From Flavobacteriaceae bacterium (GTDB taxonomy: Bacteria > Bacteroidota > Bacteroidia > Flavobacteriales > Flavobacteriaceae), in contig CANFNV010000009.1 in assembly GCA_947448525.1 (NCBI GenBank), positions 23,728 to 87,727 on the forward strand: a stretch of DNA of 64,000 bases, in the 5' to 3' direction. The notes beneath the pieces were generated by a model, which saw only the letters and a list, made by a program, of their open reading frames with translations, had not been told where the DNA came from and ran no database searches. Below, piece by piece: positions 8,394 to 18,830 of the stretch. Within the stretch, counting starts at the first letter, position 1. Each line of letters begins with the position of its first letter. Both the position numbers and the translations under genes were made by a program.

Positions 8394-9476
8394 ATGAAAA
8401 GAAAAGTAGTATTTGCAGGCTTAATTGCCTTGTTGAGTTTAGTAAGCTGTACAACAAAAAAACAAGAAAAAGAAGAAGCGGTTAAATTCTCGGTCACTAA
8501 ACCATTAGTTATTGATACTTCATTTGTCAAAGTTTATGTTTCTCAAATACGTTCTGTTAGAAACATAGAAATTAGAACTCAAGAAAAAGGGTTCTTACAA
8601 AACATTTATGTAGATGAAGGACAATTTGTCAATGCGGGACAGGTTTTATTTAGAATTATGCCAAAAATGTATGAAGCTGAATTATTAAAAGCGCAAGCTG
8701 AAGAAAAAGCTGCAGAAATTGAATTACTTAATGCTAAAACCCTTGCCGATAAAAATGTCGTTTCTAAAAGTGAACAAGCAATGGCTCAAGCTAAATTACA
8801 GCAGGCAAAAGCAGAAGTAGCAATCGCTAGTTTACACTTATCATTTACAGAAATTAGAGCTCCCTTTTCTGGGACTATTGACAGAATACCAAAAAAACTC
8901 GGTAGTTTAATTGAGGAAGGCGAATTACTAACCAGTCTTTCAGATAACAGCAAAATGTATGCGTATTTTAATGTTTCTGAACCGGAATATTTAGAGTATC
9001 AAATCAATGTAAAAGATCGTGGTGATGCAAATGTAACATTACTTTTAGCAAATGGGCAACCTTTAAAATATAAAGGAAAGGTAGAAGTTATTGAAAGTGA
9101 GTTTGATAGTGAGACTGGTAATATTGCTTTTAGAGCAAGTTTCCCAAACCCTGATAAACTTTTAAAAAATGGGGAAACGGGTCAAGTTCAGATGAAAGTT
9201 CCAGTTAAAAATGCCTTAGTTATTCCTCAAAAAGCAACTTATGAAATTCAAGATAAAAAATATGTTTTTGTAGTGGATAAAAATAACAAGCTTAAATCTA
9301 AAGAGATTACTATTAAAGGTGAGATGTCAGATTTATATGTTATTAATTCTGGGATAACAGTTGATGATAAAATTTTATTTGAAGGTATTCAAAAAGCCAA
9401 TGAAAATGATAAAATTAAATATGATTATCTTGATCCAAAAAAGGTCATTTCCAGTTTGAAACTAAAATCAGAATAG
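8394..9476 (+). CDS. RND efflux periplasmic adaptor (membrane fusion protein)
   Basis: The periplasmic adaptor of a tripartite RND pump, about 360 residues from the ATG at 8394. The N-terminus is a lipoprotein signal ending at Cys19 (LIALLSLVSC). Then come the first half of a lipoyl-like domain (IYVDEGQFVNAGQVLF), a short alpha-helical hairpin rich in Ala/Glu/Lys, the second lipoyl half (IRAPFSGTIDRI), and the beta-barrel and membrane-proximal domains. It is followed after 28 bases by the pump gene and then the outer-membrane factor, so the whole system is encoded together. I chose this start because the lipobox follows it at the normal distance. Confidence 0.92.
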   Translation: MKRKVVFAGLIALLSLVSCTTKKQEKEEAVKFSVTKPLVIDTSFVKVYVSQIRSVRNIEIRTQEKGFLQNIYVDEGQFVNAGQVLFRIMPKMYEAELLKAQAEEKAAEIELLNAKTLADKNVVSKSEQAMAQAKLQQAKAEVAIASLHLSFTEIRAPFSGTIDRIPKKLGSLIEEGELLTSLSDNSKMYAYFNVSEPEYLEYQINVKDRGDANVTLLLANGQPLKYKGKVEVIESEFDSETGNIAFRASFPNPDKLLKNGETGQVQMKVPVKNALVIPQKATYEIQDKKYVFVVDKNNKLKSKEITIKGEMSDLYVINSGITVDDKILFEGIQKANENDKIKYDYLDPKKVISSLKLKSE

Positions 9477-9504
9477 TCTTAATAACTATATAAAAAAATT
9501 AAAA

Positions 9505-12500
9505 ATGTTTAATAAATTTATACAAAGACCTGTATTATCGATTGTTATATCGTTAGTTATTGTCTTTTTAGGAATATTGGCAATGACTGGTTTACCAGTA
9601 ACTCAATTTCCTTCTATTTCTCCTCCAAAAGTAAATATTACTGCTGATTATCCAGGAGCCAACGGTGAATTGATGATCAAAGCAGTTGTTATTCCTCTTG
9701 AAAGAGCCATCAATGGTGTTCCCGGCATGAAATATATCACTTCAGATGCCGGAAATGATGGAGAAGCATCGGTTCAAGTAGTATTTAATTTAGGTACCGA
9801 TCCTAATCAAGCCGCAATTAATATTCAAAACCGTGTCGCTTCTGTTATCAATAAACTCCCACCATTAGTAGTAAGAGAAGGATTAAAAATTACTCGAGAA
9901 GAACCTAACATGCTTTTGTACGTTAACTTATTTAGTGATGACTCTAAAACCGACCAAAAATTTCTTTACAACTATGCAGATATCAACATTCTTTCTGATT
10001 TAAAAAGAGTCAATGGGGTTGGTTTTGCAGATATTTTAGGGAATAGAGATTATGCCATGCGAATTTGGTTGAAACCCGATAGAATGTTGGCTTATAAGAT
10101 ATCTGCTGACGAGGTTATGGAATCCTTAAGCAATCAAAGTTTGGAAGCATCTCCCGGTAAAACAGGCGAAAGTTCTGGTAAAAGATCACAAGCTTTTGAA
10201 TATGTATTAAAATATAAAGGACGATTTACAACTCAAGCGGGTTATGAAAATATAGTAGTACGATCTAATTCCAACGGAGAACTTCTTCGATTAAAAGATG
10301 TAGCCGATGTTGAATTTGGTAGTTCTATGTATGACATATATTCGAGTATAGACGGCAAACCATCGGCAGCAATTACTATTAAGCAATCTTATGGTAGTAA
10401 TGCCAGTCAGGTAATTAAAGATGTTAAAGCCAAGTTAGAAGAATTAAAAAAATCATTCCCTAAAGGAATGGATTATGAAATTAGTTACGATGCCTCAAAA
10501 TTTTTGGATGCCTCCATTGAGAAAGTAATTCATACTCTTGTTGAGGCATTTATTCTGGTAGGTTTAGTAGTTTTCTTATTTTTAGGGGATTGGCGTTCAA
10601 CTATTATTCCGGCCATTGCCGTTCCTGTTTCGCTTATTGGGACGTTTGCATTCATGCAACTATTTGGAATTACAATTAACTTAATCACATTGTTTGCACT
10701 CGTATTAGCAATTGGAGTTGTTGTCGATGATGCCATTGTGGTTATTGAAGCGGTGCATGCCAAAATGGAAGAAGAACATCTTTCTGCAAGAAAAGCCACC
10801 AAAAAAGCAATGTCAGAAATAGGCGGAGCCATTATTGCAATAACATTCTTAATGGCAGCAGTATTTATTCCAGTTGCTTTTATGTCGGGGCCAGTAGGTA
10901 TTTTTTACCGTCAGTTTTCTATCACGATGGCTACAGCAATTATCCTTTCGGGTATCGTGGCATTAACATTGACTCCAGCATTATGTGCTATAATGTTAAA
11001 AAACACCCACGGAGTGGCAAGACCTAAAAATTTAATCAACCGATTTTTAGATGGATTCAACAATAAGTTTAATAAATTATCAACGGTATATCAAAAAGTA
11101 CTTTCAACATTTATTAATAGAAGATCAATATCGGTAGGAATTTTATTAGCTTTTTGCGCAGGTATATTTTTTATAAACAATAGCTTGCCATCTGGATTTA
11201 TTCCTAGTGAGGATCAAGGTATGTTTTATGCTATTATTCAAACTCCTCCTGGATCATCTCTTGAAAGAACAAATCAAATTGCAGAAAAACTTCAAAAAGT
11301 AGCCGAAAATGTGGAAGGCGTAAAATCAGTTTCGGCTTTAGCGGGATATGAAATTTTAACAGAAGGTACGGGCTCAAACACGGGAACCTGTCTGATAAAT
11401 TTAAAGGATTGGCACGAGCGTAAACATAATGTTGAAGAAATAATCAAAGAGCTTGAAGAAGAATCCAAAAATATTACTGGAGCTACAATAGAATATTTTC
11501 AACCTCCAGCAGTTCCGGGATATGGTGCAGCTGGTGGATTTGAATTAAGATTACTTGATAAAGCCGGTTCAGGAGATTATAAAAAAATGGAAACGGTAAG
11601 TAAAGATTTTGTAGAGGCATTAAAAAAACGTCCTGAATTAACTTCTGTATTTACCTTTTATAGCGCAAGTTTTCCTCAATATATGTTAAATATAGATAAT
11701 GATATTGCACAACAAAAAGGAGTAAGTATAGAAAATGCTATGAATACTTTATCAACGCTAGTTGGGAGTAATTATGAAACCAATTTTATAAAATACGACC
11801 GACAATATAAAGTAATTGTTCAAACTTCACCTCAGTATAGAGCGCTCCCAGAAGATATATTAAAACTCTACGTTAAAAATAATAGAGATGAAATGGTGCC
11901 GTTTTCTGCATTTATGAAAATGGAAAAAGTATATGGTTTGTCTGAAATTACAAGGCATAATATGTACAATGCTTCTGAGATTAGTGGTGCTCCAGCTATT
12001 GGTTATAGTAGCGGAACAGCAATAGAAGTAGTAAAAGAAGTAGCTGAAAAAACGCTTCCAAGAGGTTTCGGAATTGATTGGGCTGGAATTTCAGCCGATG
12101 AGGTGGCGCGCGGAAATGAAGCTATTTATATATTCCTTATTTGTTTAGGGTTTGTTTATTTAGTTCTTGCTGCCCAATATGAAAGTTTTATTTTGCCTTT
12201 GGTAGTTATTTTATCTTTACCAGCAGGTATTTTCGGAGCTTTTTTATTCCTAAAATTATTTGGGTTGGCTAATAATATTTATGCTCAAGTTGCTTTTGTA
12301 ATGCTCATTGGGTTGTTAGGTAAAAATGCCGTTTTAATCGTAGAGTTTGCCGCTCAAAAACACAGTCAAGGGGCATCCGTTCTTAATGCAGCGATGGAAG
12401 GAGCCGCGGTACGTTTTCGACCTATTTTAATGACTTCATTTGCTTTTATTGCGGGATTAATTCCTTTAACAATAGCTTCAGATCCAGGTAAAATAGGAAA

Positions 12501-12669
12501 CAGAACCTTAGGGTCTGCTGCTGCTGGCGGAATGCTAATTGGTACAATATGTGGAGTATTAATTATTCCAGGACTGTACTATATTTTCGGAAGAATTTCT
12601 GAAAAGACACAATTTGTCAAAAACGAAGATGAAAATCCATTAACTGAAGATATTAATGATAATGTATAA
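9505..12669 (+). CDS. RND multidrug efflux pump, AcrB/HAE1 family
   Basis: The inner-membrane proton-drug antiporter of the pump, 1054 residues, a normal length for AcrB-type transporters. The first helix begins at MFNKFIQRPVLSIVISL. The proton-relay acidic pair is present at Asp408-Asp409 in VVVDDAIVVIEA, and the matching Lys lies in GLLGKNAVLIVEFA. Two large periplasmic loops and twelve membrane helices are expected. The substrate cannot be read from sequence; HAE1 members usually export hydrophobic or amphiphilic compounds. Its end overlaps the outer-membrane factor gene by 14 bases. Confidence 0.96.
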   Translation: MFNKFIQRPVLSIVISLVIVFLGILAMTGLPVTQFPSISPPKVNITADYPGANGELMIKAVVIPLERAINGVPGMKYITSDAGNDGEASVQVVFNLGTDPNQAAINIQNRVASVINKLPPLVVREGLKITREEPNMLLYVNLFSDDSKTDQKFLYNYADINILSDLKRVNGVGFADILGNRDYAMRIWLKPDRMLAYKISADEVMESLSNQSLEASPGKTGESSGKRSQAFEYVLKYKGRFTTQAGYENIVVRSNSNGELLRLKDVADVEFGSSMYDIYSSIDGKPSAAITIKQSYGSNASQVIKDVKAKLEELKKSFPKGMDYEISYDASKFLDASIEKVIHTLVEAFILVGLVVFLFLGDWRSTIIPAIAVPVSLIGTFAFMQLFGITINLITLFALVLAIGVVVDDAIVVIEAVHAKMEEEHLSARKATKKAMSEIGGAIIAITFLMAAVFIPVAFMSGPVGIFYRQFSITMATAIILSGIVALTLTPALCAIMLKNTHGVARPKNLINRFLDGFNNKFNKLSTVYQKVLSTFINRRSISVGILLAFCAGIFFINNSLPSGFIPSEDQGMFYAIIQTPPGSSLERTNQIAEKLQKVAENVEGVKSVSALAGYEILTEGTGSNTGTCLINLKDWHERKHNVEEIIKELEEESKNITGATIEYFQPPAVPGYGAAGGFELRLLDKAGSGDYKKMETVSKDFVEALKKRPELTSVFTFYSASFPQYMLNIDNDIAQQKGVSIENAMNTLSTLVGSNYETNFIKYDRQYKVIVQTSPQYRALPEDILKLYVKNNRDEMVPFSAFMKMEKVYGLSEITRHNMYNASEISGAPAIGYSSGTAIEVVKEVAEKTLPRGFGIDWAGISADEVARGNEAIYIFLICLGFVYLVLAAQYESFILPLVVILSLPAGIFGAFLFLKLFGLANNIYAQVAFVMLIGLLGKNAVLIVEFAAQKHSQGASVLNAAMEGAAVRFRPILMTSFAFIAGLIPLTIASDPGKIGNRTLGSAAAGGMLIGTICGVLIIPGLYYIFGRISEKTQFVKNEDENPLTEDINDNV

Positions 12670-14095
12670 ATTTAAAATATATCAATACCTTATTCCAATT
12701 GGCCTTTGCTTGGCAGTGGTAGGTTGTAAAACTCCGGCTATCGCACCAACAAAAGCGAGTGCACCTGTTCCTGAATCGTATGCAGATAGTAAAGACACTA
12801 ACACTATAGCAACGATTACTTGGAAAAACTTTTTTAAGGATAAAAATTTGGCCGATTTAATTGATGTGGCTCTGAAAAACAATCAAGAGTTGTTGATTAC
12901 CTTACAAGAAATTGAAATCGCTAAAAACGATATTCGCCTTAGAAAAGGGGCTTTATTACCAACAGTGGGTGTAAGAGCTGGTGCGAGTGTTGAAAAAGTA
13001 GGAACCTACACCAGTCAAGGTGCGGGAGATGCCTCTGCCGAAATCACTCCAGGAAATAGAGTTCCAGAATCGCTAACAGATTTTAACATGGCGCTTTATG
13101 CCAACTGGGAAGTAGATATTTGGAAAAAATTACGCAATTCGAAGAAAGCCGCAATTAGTAGATATTTATCAACTATTGAGGGTAAGAATTTTGTAGTTAC
13201 TAATTTGGTTTCCGAAGTTGCTAATTCTTATTATGAACTATTGGCTTATGATAACCAATTGGATATTGTTATACAAAACATCAAATTGCAACAAAATGCT
13301 TTAGAAATTGTAAAAATTCAGAAAGATGCTGCTAGAGCAACCGAATTAGCTGTCCAAAAATTTCAAGCAGAAGTACTGTCTTCTCAAAGTATGGAATTTG
13401 ATATTTTGCAAAGCATTAAAGAAACTGAAAACAGAATCAACTTTTTGTTAGGTCGATACCCGCAAGAAATTAAAAGAGAAAAAACTTCTTTTTTAAGTTT
13501 AGTTCCTGCAACAGTGAATTCTGGAATTCCATCGCAATTGTTAGCCAATCGCCCTGATATTAAACAAGCAGAATTGGAATTAACTGCTGCAAAATTAGAT
13601 GTAAAAGTAGCTCGAGCCGAATTTTATCCGTCATTAGGGATTTCATCATCTTTTGGAGTTCAAGCTTTTAAACCTTCTTATTTGTTTACATTTCCAGAGT
13701 CATTACTTTACTCTTTAGCAGGAGATCTTGCTGGTCCGCTGATCAATCGTAATGCTATTAAAGCAGAATTTAATAAGGCAAATGCGCGTCAACTTCAAGC
13801 TTTGTATAACTATGAGCGTACTATTTTAAATGCTTATTTAGAAGTTTCTACGCAATTATCTAAAATTAGTAATTTGAATACTAGTTATACTTTAAAAACC
13901 AAACAAGTAGATGCGCTTAACAAATCGATTGAGTTTTCTAACGATTTGTTTAAATCTGCCAGAGTGGATTATTTTGAAGTGTTAATGACGCAACGCGATG
14001 CGCTTCAAACCAAATTGGAATTGATGGACATTAAGAAAGAACAATTGAATGCGGTTGTCCGTGTATATAGAAATCTGGGCGGCGGTTGGAAATAA
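12656..14095 (+). CDS. Outer-membrane efflux lipoprotein, TolC/NodT family
   Basis: The outer-membrane channel of the pump, 479 residues. The N-terminus is a lipoprotein signal with Cys near 24 (CLAVVGCKT). Two related outer-membrane-efflux repeats follow; each contains a strand pair and long helices, with features such as NWEVDIWKKLRNSKKAA and LLANRPDIKQAE. The start overlaps the pump gene. A second ATG two codons later (12662) is an equally plausible start. A terminator hairpin follows at 14114. Confidence 0.93.
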   Translation: MIMYKFKIYQYLIPIGLCLAVVGCKTPAIAPTKASAPVPESYADSKDTNTIATITWKNFFKDKNLADLIDVALKNNQELLITLQEIEIAKNDIRLRKGALLPTVGVRAGASVEKVGTYTSQGAGDASAEITPGNRVPESLTDFNMALYANWEVDIWKKLRNSKKAAISRYLSTIEGKNFVVTNLVSEVANSYYELLAYDNQLDIVIQNIKLQQNALEIVKIQKDAARATELAVQKFQAEVLSSQSMEFDILQSIKETENRINFLLGRYPQEIKREKTSFLSLVPATVNSGIPSQLLANRPDIKQAELELTAAKLDVKVARAEFYPSLGISSSFGVQAFKPSYLFTFPESLLYSLAGDLAGPLINRNAIKAEFNKANARQLQALYNYERTILNAYLEVSTQLSKISNLNTSYTLKTKQVDALNKSIEFSNDLFKSARVDYFEVLMTQRDALQTKLELMDIKKEQLNAVVRVYRNLGGGWK

Positions 14096-14113
14096 CAATA
14101 AAAAACACAATAG

Positions 14114-14142
14114 AAAAGTCGTTCATAATGTTCGGCTTTTTT
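14114..14142 (+). terminator. Terminator of the RND efflux operon
   Basis: Left arm AAAAGTCG, eleven-base loop, right arm CGGCTTTT (one G-U pair), followed by more T. It lies 19 bases after the outer-membrane factor gene. Confidence 0.6.
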
Positions 14143-14162
14143 AATATGTTTAACAATTGTTA

Positions 14163-14194
14163 TTGATGCAATTCGATTTGAAAATGTATTTTTG
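14163..14194 (+). promoter_or_regulatory. Probable promoter of the aldo/keto reductase gene
   Basis: TTG at 14163-14165 and TATTTTTG at 14187-14194, 21 bases apart. The second box is a perfect match; the spacing is slightly long. The start codon follows 20 bases after the box. Confidence 0.45.
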
Positions 14195-14214
14195 TGTCGC
14201 TAATCTTTTTATAA

Positions 14215-15255
14215 ATGAACTACACTACGCTTCCCAATACTACTATAAAAATAAGTAAAATTTGCTTGGGCACTATGACTTTTGGCAATCAAAATTCAGA
14301 AGCCGAAGCCCACTCACAATTGGATTATGCCGTTGAAAGAGGTATAAATTTTATAGATACTGCTGAAATGTATCCTATTGGGGGAAATTCTCAAATTGTT
14401 GGAAGTACCGAACGCCATATTGGGAGTTGGCTGAACAAAATAGGGGCTTCAGAAAGAGAAAAGCTAGTGATTGCAACTAAAATTGCAGGTCCCAATCGTG
14501 GTTTGGAATACATTAGAAAACCATTAGACTTTTCTAAAAAAAGCATCCATGAAGCCGTTGATTTAAGTTTAAAAAACTTGCAAACCGATTTTATTGATTT
14601 GTATCAATTGCATTGGCCTGAACGTGTTATGAATATGTTTGGGCAAAGAGGATTACCAAATATAGACACGAATTGGCAAGATAATATTTTTGAAGTGCTA
14701 TCCATTTTCGACAGATTAATTAAAGAAGGAAAAATAAAACACATCGGCGTTTCTAATGAAAATCCGTATGGAGTAATGCGTTTTTTACACGAAAGTGAAA
14801 AGCATAATTTGCCTAGAATTGTTACCATTCAAAACCCATATTCGTTATTAAATCGTTTGTTTGAAGTAGGATTGTCTGAAATTTGCATGCGAGAAAATGT
14901 TGGTTTATTAGCGTATTCGCCTTTAGCATTTGGAGTGCTTTCTGGGAAATATTTAAACGGGATTAAACCGGAATACAGAATGTCTCTTTTCCCACAATTT
15001 ACAAGATATAATGGTGATAATGCTACCAAAGCCACTAAATTATATTATGATTTAGCGCAAGCCAATGGATTGACTTTAATTCAATTAGCAGAAGCATTTG
15101 TGCACCAACAACGTTTTGTAATGTCAACCATAATAGGAGCAACTTCCATGGAGCAGTTAACGCAAAATATTGACGCTTTTGAAGTGGTTTTATCTCAAGA
15201 ACTTTTATCAGAAATTAATCGTATTCAAGAATTGCATCCCAATCCAGCTCCTTGA
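14215..15255 (+). CDS. Aldo/keto reductase (Tas-like)
   Basis: An NADPH-dependent oxidoreductase of the aldo/keto reductase superfamily, 346 residues. The catalytic tetrad can be seen: Asp and Tyr in FIDTAEMYP, Lys in VIATKIAG, and His in LYQLHWPER. The segment GTMTFGNQNSEAEAH and the length are close to the Tas subgroup. It stands alone with its own promoter. The downstream gap (15256-15478) holds no gene that I can see. Confidence 0.92.
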   Translation: MNYTTLPNTTIKISKICLGTMTFGNQNSEAEAHSQLDYAVERGINFIDTAEMYPIGGNSQIVGSTERHIGSWLNKIGASEREKLVIATKIAGPNRGLEYIRKPLDFSKKSIHEAVDLSLKNLQTDFIDLYQLHWPERVMNMFGQRGLPNIDTNWQDNIFEVLSIFDRLIKEGKIKHIGVSNENPYGVMRFLHESEKHNLPRIVTIQNPYSLLNRLFEVGLSEICMRENVGLLAYSPLAFGVLSGKYLNGIKPEYRMSLFPQFTRYNGDNATKATKLYYDLAQANGLTLIQLAEAFVHQQRFVMSTIIGATSMEQLTQNIDAFEVVLSQELLSEINRIQELHPNPAP

Positions 15256-15478
15256 TTGAAGATCTAATTCACGAAGACCTATTACAAAGTGTACAGATAT
15301 AATTTTCCTTTATGCTCTTGGTAGTGTTATCAATCATTTATCTCAAAACGAGTTTATATGATTTTGTTTTTTTATAAATGAATCTCTTAAGGCAATTGTT
15401 TTAGCTATGCTTTGGTAATGTAATTCTATTGAAATTTATTTAAAGGTAAATGAAGGATTTATAAAAAGTAAAAATTTT

Positions 15479-17434
15479 TTATAAACCGAAATCTTCAATA
15501 GTAGTAGAATCAATTTCGATTTTACTTTCCGATTTGTTTTTTAATAAAAATTGTGCTGGTCCCGAAATAATTAAAGGAGAATTTTGCCCAATAGTATCGC
15601 TGGGATTGATCAAATTGCGCCGCAACATCAATCGAGTTAAAAAAACATCTTGCTGATAGGCAAACGATTTTAATTGGTTTACAGAGTCAAATCGGTACAT
15701 AAAACCTTTAGGTTTTGGAATGATAGTGGCCAAAAACAAACATTCTTTCAAGGTCAAATCGGCGGGATTTTTTTGAAAGTAAAAATGTGATGCTTCTCCA
15801 ATTCCATAGATGTTTGGTCCCCATTCTATTATGTTAAAATAGACTTCCAACATACGCTCTTTTGAAACAATTCTATTGTTTTCTAAAATATAAACTAATA
15901 GAATTTCTTCAAGTTTTCGAGACATTGTTTTTTCACGAGTTAGAAATACGTTTTTTATTAATTGCATGCTTATGGTACTCGCCCCACGGGAGAATTTTTT
16001 AGTTTTAATATTTTTGGCAATCGATTGTTTGAACGCTTCATTAATAAATCCTCGATGGTTAAAAAAAGAAGGGTCTTCACTAGTTAAAACACACTTTTGA
16101 AGGTAGGGAGCAATTTCGGTTAATGGTGTGTAATTTGGGTTGGAGTCGCCTATAAAAATTGGACGTTGTTCAATACTTTTATCAATGGCACGATAGATAA
16201 ATTCTGAATTTATTTTATTCAAATTGGCTTTGCCATATTTAGTAATTTTCAGGTTTTCAGGTTTTAATTTACTTTCAAAAACGATATTTTGAGGCTTACT
16301 TTTATTGAATTTAAAGTTCAACTTGTAACTGAAGTTTCCTTGTGCTTCCATACCTTTAAAATGATGGAACAAACCCTCTGGCAATGAAGAAATAAAATCT
16401 TGTGCTTTCATTCTGGGGATATCCAATTTTAATTCGATAATTTTATTGGTATCATTGGTGTAAGAAAAATAAGGCGAACATTTCAAGTCGTTTATTTTAA
16501 TTTGCGATGCACTATCAATTGCCATAAATCTTTTACCAAAAATTAAACGATAATCCAAACGAGCGTTTTTTATGACAACATCATTTCTAGCAATTTTACA
16601 ATGATTTATTTTAAAATTTTCGATAGAAGTGTAACCATCAATATGCAATTCTCCGTTACTCATTTCAATATTTTCTAAATTGAAATGAAACGTTTTAAAA
16701 CTCGTTTTTAATTGCATTTTTTTATCTAAATAAGGTATTCGAATACTGTCATTTTTTGAATTAAAGAATTTCAAGTCGGCTTTTCTATCTCGTGGATCTG
16801 CAAACCCTGAAATACTCCAATTTTGATTGCCCTCCCCCGATTTTACATTGATAAGTGACGTTAGTTTTTTGTTTTCTAATTCCAATTTTTTGAAATCAAA
16901 AGTAACGCTGTTGCCCATATCATCTATTTTAAAAGCAAATCCGGTTACACTCATATCTGTTGGGACGAGATTTAAAGCTTTCGATAAAATGCGATACCCT
17001 AATTTGGCAAAATTGACTTCATCCGATGAGTTAGTATCTTTTTTATGTTTTAGAAAAGCATTAAAATTTTTGCCTTTATTGTTTTTTACTAATTGAATAA
17101 ATCCTTTATGGATTTCGAGTTTTCCTAATTGAATATTTCCAAAAAACAACTGCCCAAAGTTAACAGAAGTTTTTAAATTTTTTATACATACTAAAGTATC
17201 TGCTTTTTGAGGAACTAAAGAAATTTCTTCCAATTCTATATTGGAAAACCCTTTAAATTCAGCATTTTTAACATGAAAACTGCATTGGTATTCGGTATTG
17301 AGTTTGAGATTAATTCTTGAAATGACATTCTCTAAAATGGCATTTCTAAAAATAAACGCAACAACAATTACAAGTAAAAATACAAGAATAAAAAGTTTAA
17401 AGAAAAGAAATAATATCTGCTTTTTGGTTTTCAT
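15479..17434 (-). CDS. Membrane-anchored GT51 peptidoglycan transglycosylase
   Basis: A 651-residue membrane-anchored protein. One N-terminal membrane helix (about 7-30) is followed by roughly 390 residues resembling AsmA-type repeated beta structure. The last third is a GT51 transglycosylase, which polymerises lipid II into glycan strands. Its motifs are present: EDPSFFNHRGF with catalytic Glu at residue 453, RGASTISMQLIKN, RKLEE, and KERMLEVYFNIIEWG. There is no transpeptidase domain. A monofunctional transglycosylase is normally about 240 residues, so the long N-terminal region is unusual. It follows radA by 12 bases and ends the six-gene run. Confidence 0.85.
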   Translation of the reverse strand: MKTKKQILFLFFKLFILVFLLVIVVAFIFRNAILENVISRINLKLNTEYQCSFHVKNAEFKGFSNIELEEISLVPQKADTLVCIKNLKTSVNFGQLFFGNIQLGKLEIHKGFIQLVKNNKGKNFNAFLKHKKDTNSSDEVNFAKLGYRILSKALNLVPTDMSVTGFAFKIDDMGNSVTFDFKKLELENKKLTSLINVKSGEGNQNWSISGFADPRDRKADLKFFNSKNDSIRIPYLDKKMQLKTSFKTFHFNLENIEMSNGELHIDGYTSIENFKINHCKIARNDVVIKNARLDYRLIFGKRFMAIDSASQIKINDLKCSPYFSYTNDTNKIIELKLDIPRMKAQDFISSLPEGLFHHFKGMEAQGNFSYKLNFKFNKSKPQNIVFESKLKPENLKITKYGKANLNKINSEFIYRAIDKSIEQRPIFIGDSNPNYTPLTEIAPYLQKCVLTSEDPSFFNHRGFINEAFKQSIAKNIKTKKFSRGASTISMQLIKNVFLTREKTMSRKLEEILLVYILENNRIVSKERMLEVYFNIIEWGPNIYGIGEASHFYFQKNPADLTLKECLFLATIIPKPKGFMYRFDSVNQLKSFAYQQDVFLTRLMLRRNLINPSDTIGQNSPLIISGPAQFLLKNKSESKIEIDSTTIEDFGL

Positions 17435-17446
17435 TTAGTCGTAAAG

Positions 17447-18805
17447 TTATCCAAATAAATGTTCAACAACCTCTTCGATTTTAGAAACTAAAACGACTTT
17501 AATTCCAGGATATTTTGTGGAAAGTTTATTGTACTTAGAAATAAATATGGTAGCAAAACCTAATTTTTCAGCTTCTTGAATGCGTTGTTCTACCCGGTTT
17601 ACTGGGCGAACTTCCCCGGAAAGTCCAATTTCTCCCGCAAAACAAACGTCTTTTCCAACAGCAATATCTTCATTTGAGGAAAGGATAGCGGCCACAACCG
17701 CTAAATCAATAGCTGGGTCGTCAACTGAAATTCCGCCAGTAACATTCAAGAACACATCTTTAGTCCCTAATCTAAAACCGCAACGTTTTTCTAATACTGC
17801 CAAGAGCATGTTTAATCTTTTGGCATTATAACCAGTTGTGCTGCGTTGCGGAGTACCATAAACTGCAGTGGAAACCAAGGATTGAATTTCAATCATTAAT
17901 GGCCGCATACCTTCTAAAGTAGAAGCAATTGCAGTTCCAGAAAGTTCCTCTTCCCGATGGGAAAGTAATATTTCTGATGGATTTGAAACCTCACGCAAAC
18001 CAGAACCTTGCATTTCATAAATTCCGAGTTCGGCAGTAGATCCAAATCGATTTTTTAAACTTCGTAATATTCTATATATATGATTTCTGTCGCCTTCAAA
18101 TTGCAATACGGTGTCTACCATGTGTTCCAATATTTTTGGTCCTGCAATGGTTCCGTCTTTAGTAATGTGTCCAATTAATATTACAGGAACATTAGTTTCT
18201 TTGGCAAATTTTATCAATTCGGCCGTACATTCTCTAATTTGAGAAATACTCCCTGCTGTGGATTCAATATAATCAGTATGCAACGTTTGTATGGAATCAA
18301 TAATCACAATTTCGGGTTCAATTTCTTGAATTTGACGAAAGATATTTTGAGTTTTAGTTTCTGTAAGAATATAGCAATTATCGTCTTTAGTAGTAATTCT
18401 TTCTGCACGCATTTTGATTTGTTTCTGACTTTCTTCGCCCGAAACATATAAAGTTTTGTAGGGTAATTTTAAGGATATTTGAAGTAATAAAGTACTTTTT
18501 CCTATTCCAGGTTCGCCGCCAAGAAGTATTAAAGAACCCGGCACAATGCCTCCGCCAAGGACTCTGTTCAATTCGCCGTCTAAAGTATCCATTCTCACTT
18601 CTTTAGAGGAGTCAATTTCTGCAATTTTTAGAGGCTTAGTAACTTTTTTTACTTCAGAGGTTGGTTTCCAACTTGTTTTTTCCTCTTTTTGAATTACCTC
18701 TTCAACAATAGTATTCCATTCTTTGCAAGCATTGCATTGCCCTTGCCATTTAGCATATTGCGTTCCACAATTCTGACAGAAAAAAGAAGTTTTAAGTTTT
18801 GCCAT
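17447..18805 (-). CDS. radA: DNA repair protein RadA
   Basis: RadA (Sms), a RecA-related ATPase that assists branch migration and recombination intermediates. The 452 residues show all parts of the family: an N-terminal zinc finger with Cys10, 13, 24 and 27; Walker A GGEPGIGKST near residue 95; the RadA-specific KNRFGS motif near 252; and a C-terminal Lon-protease-like domain (IDLAVVAAILSS, FAGEIGLSGEVRPV). It lies between the esterase-fold gene (25 bases upstream) and the transglycosylase gene. Confidence 0.96.
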   Translation of the reverse strand: MAKLKTSFFCQNCGTQYAKWQGQCNACKEWNTIVEEVIQKEEKTSWKPTSEVKKVTKPLKIAEIDSSKEVRMDTLDGELNRVLGGGIVPGSLILLGGEPGIGKSTLLLQISLKLPYKTLYVSGEESQKQIKMRAERITTKDDNCYILTETKTQNIFRQIQEIEPEIVIIDSIQTLHTDYIESTAGSISQIRECTAELIKFAKETNVPVILIGHITKDGTIAGPKILEHMVDTVLQFEGDRNHIYRILRSLKNRFGSTAELGIYEMQGSGLREVSNPSEILLSHREEELSGTAIASTLEGMRPLMIEIQSLVSTAVYGTPQRSTTGYNAKRLNMLLAVLEKRCGFRLGTKDVFLNVTGGISVDDPAIDLAVVAAILSSNEDIAVGKDVCFAGEIGLSGEVRPVNRVEQRIQEAEKLGFATIFISKYNKLSTKYPGIKVVLVSKIEEVVEHLFG

Positions 18806-18830
18806 TATAAGCTAATTTACTTCAGTATTA

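Noticed and set aside
15256..15478. Possible small RNA or tRNA in the gap after the aldo/keto reductase
   Set aside because: No cloverleaf, terminator or promoter with both boxes could be seen; only AT-rich sequence.
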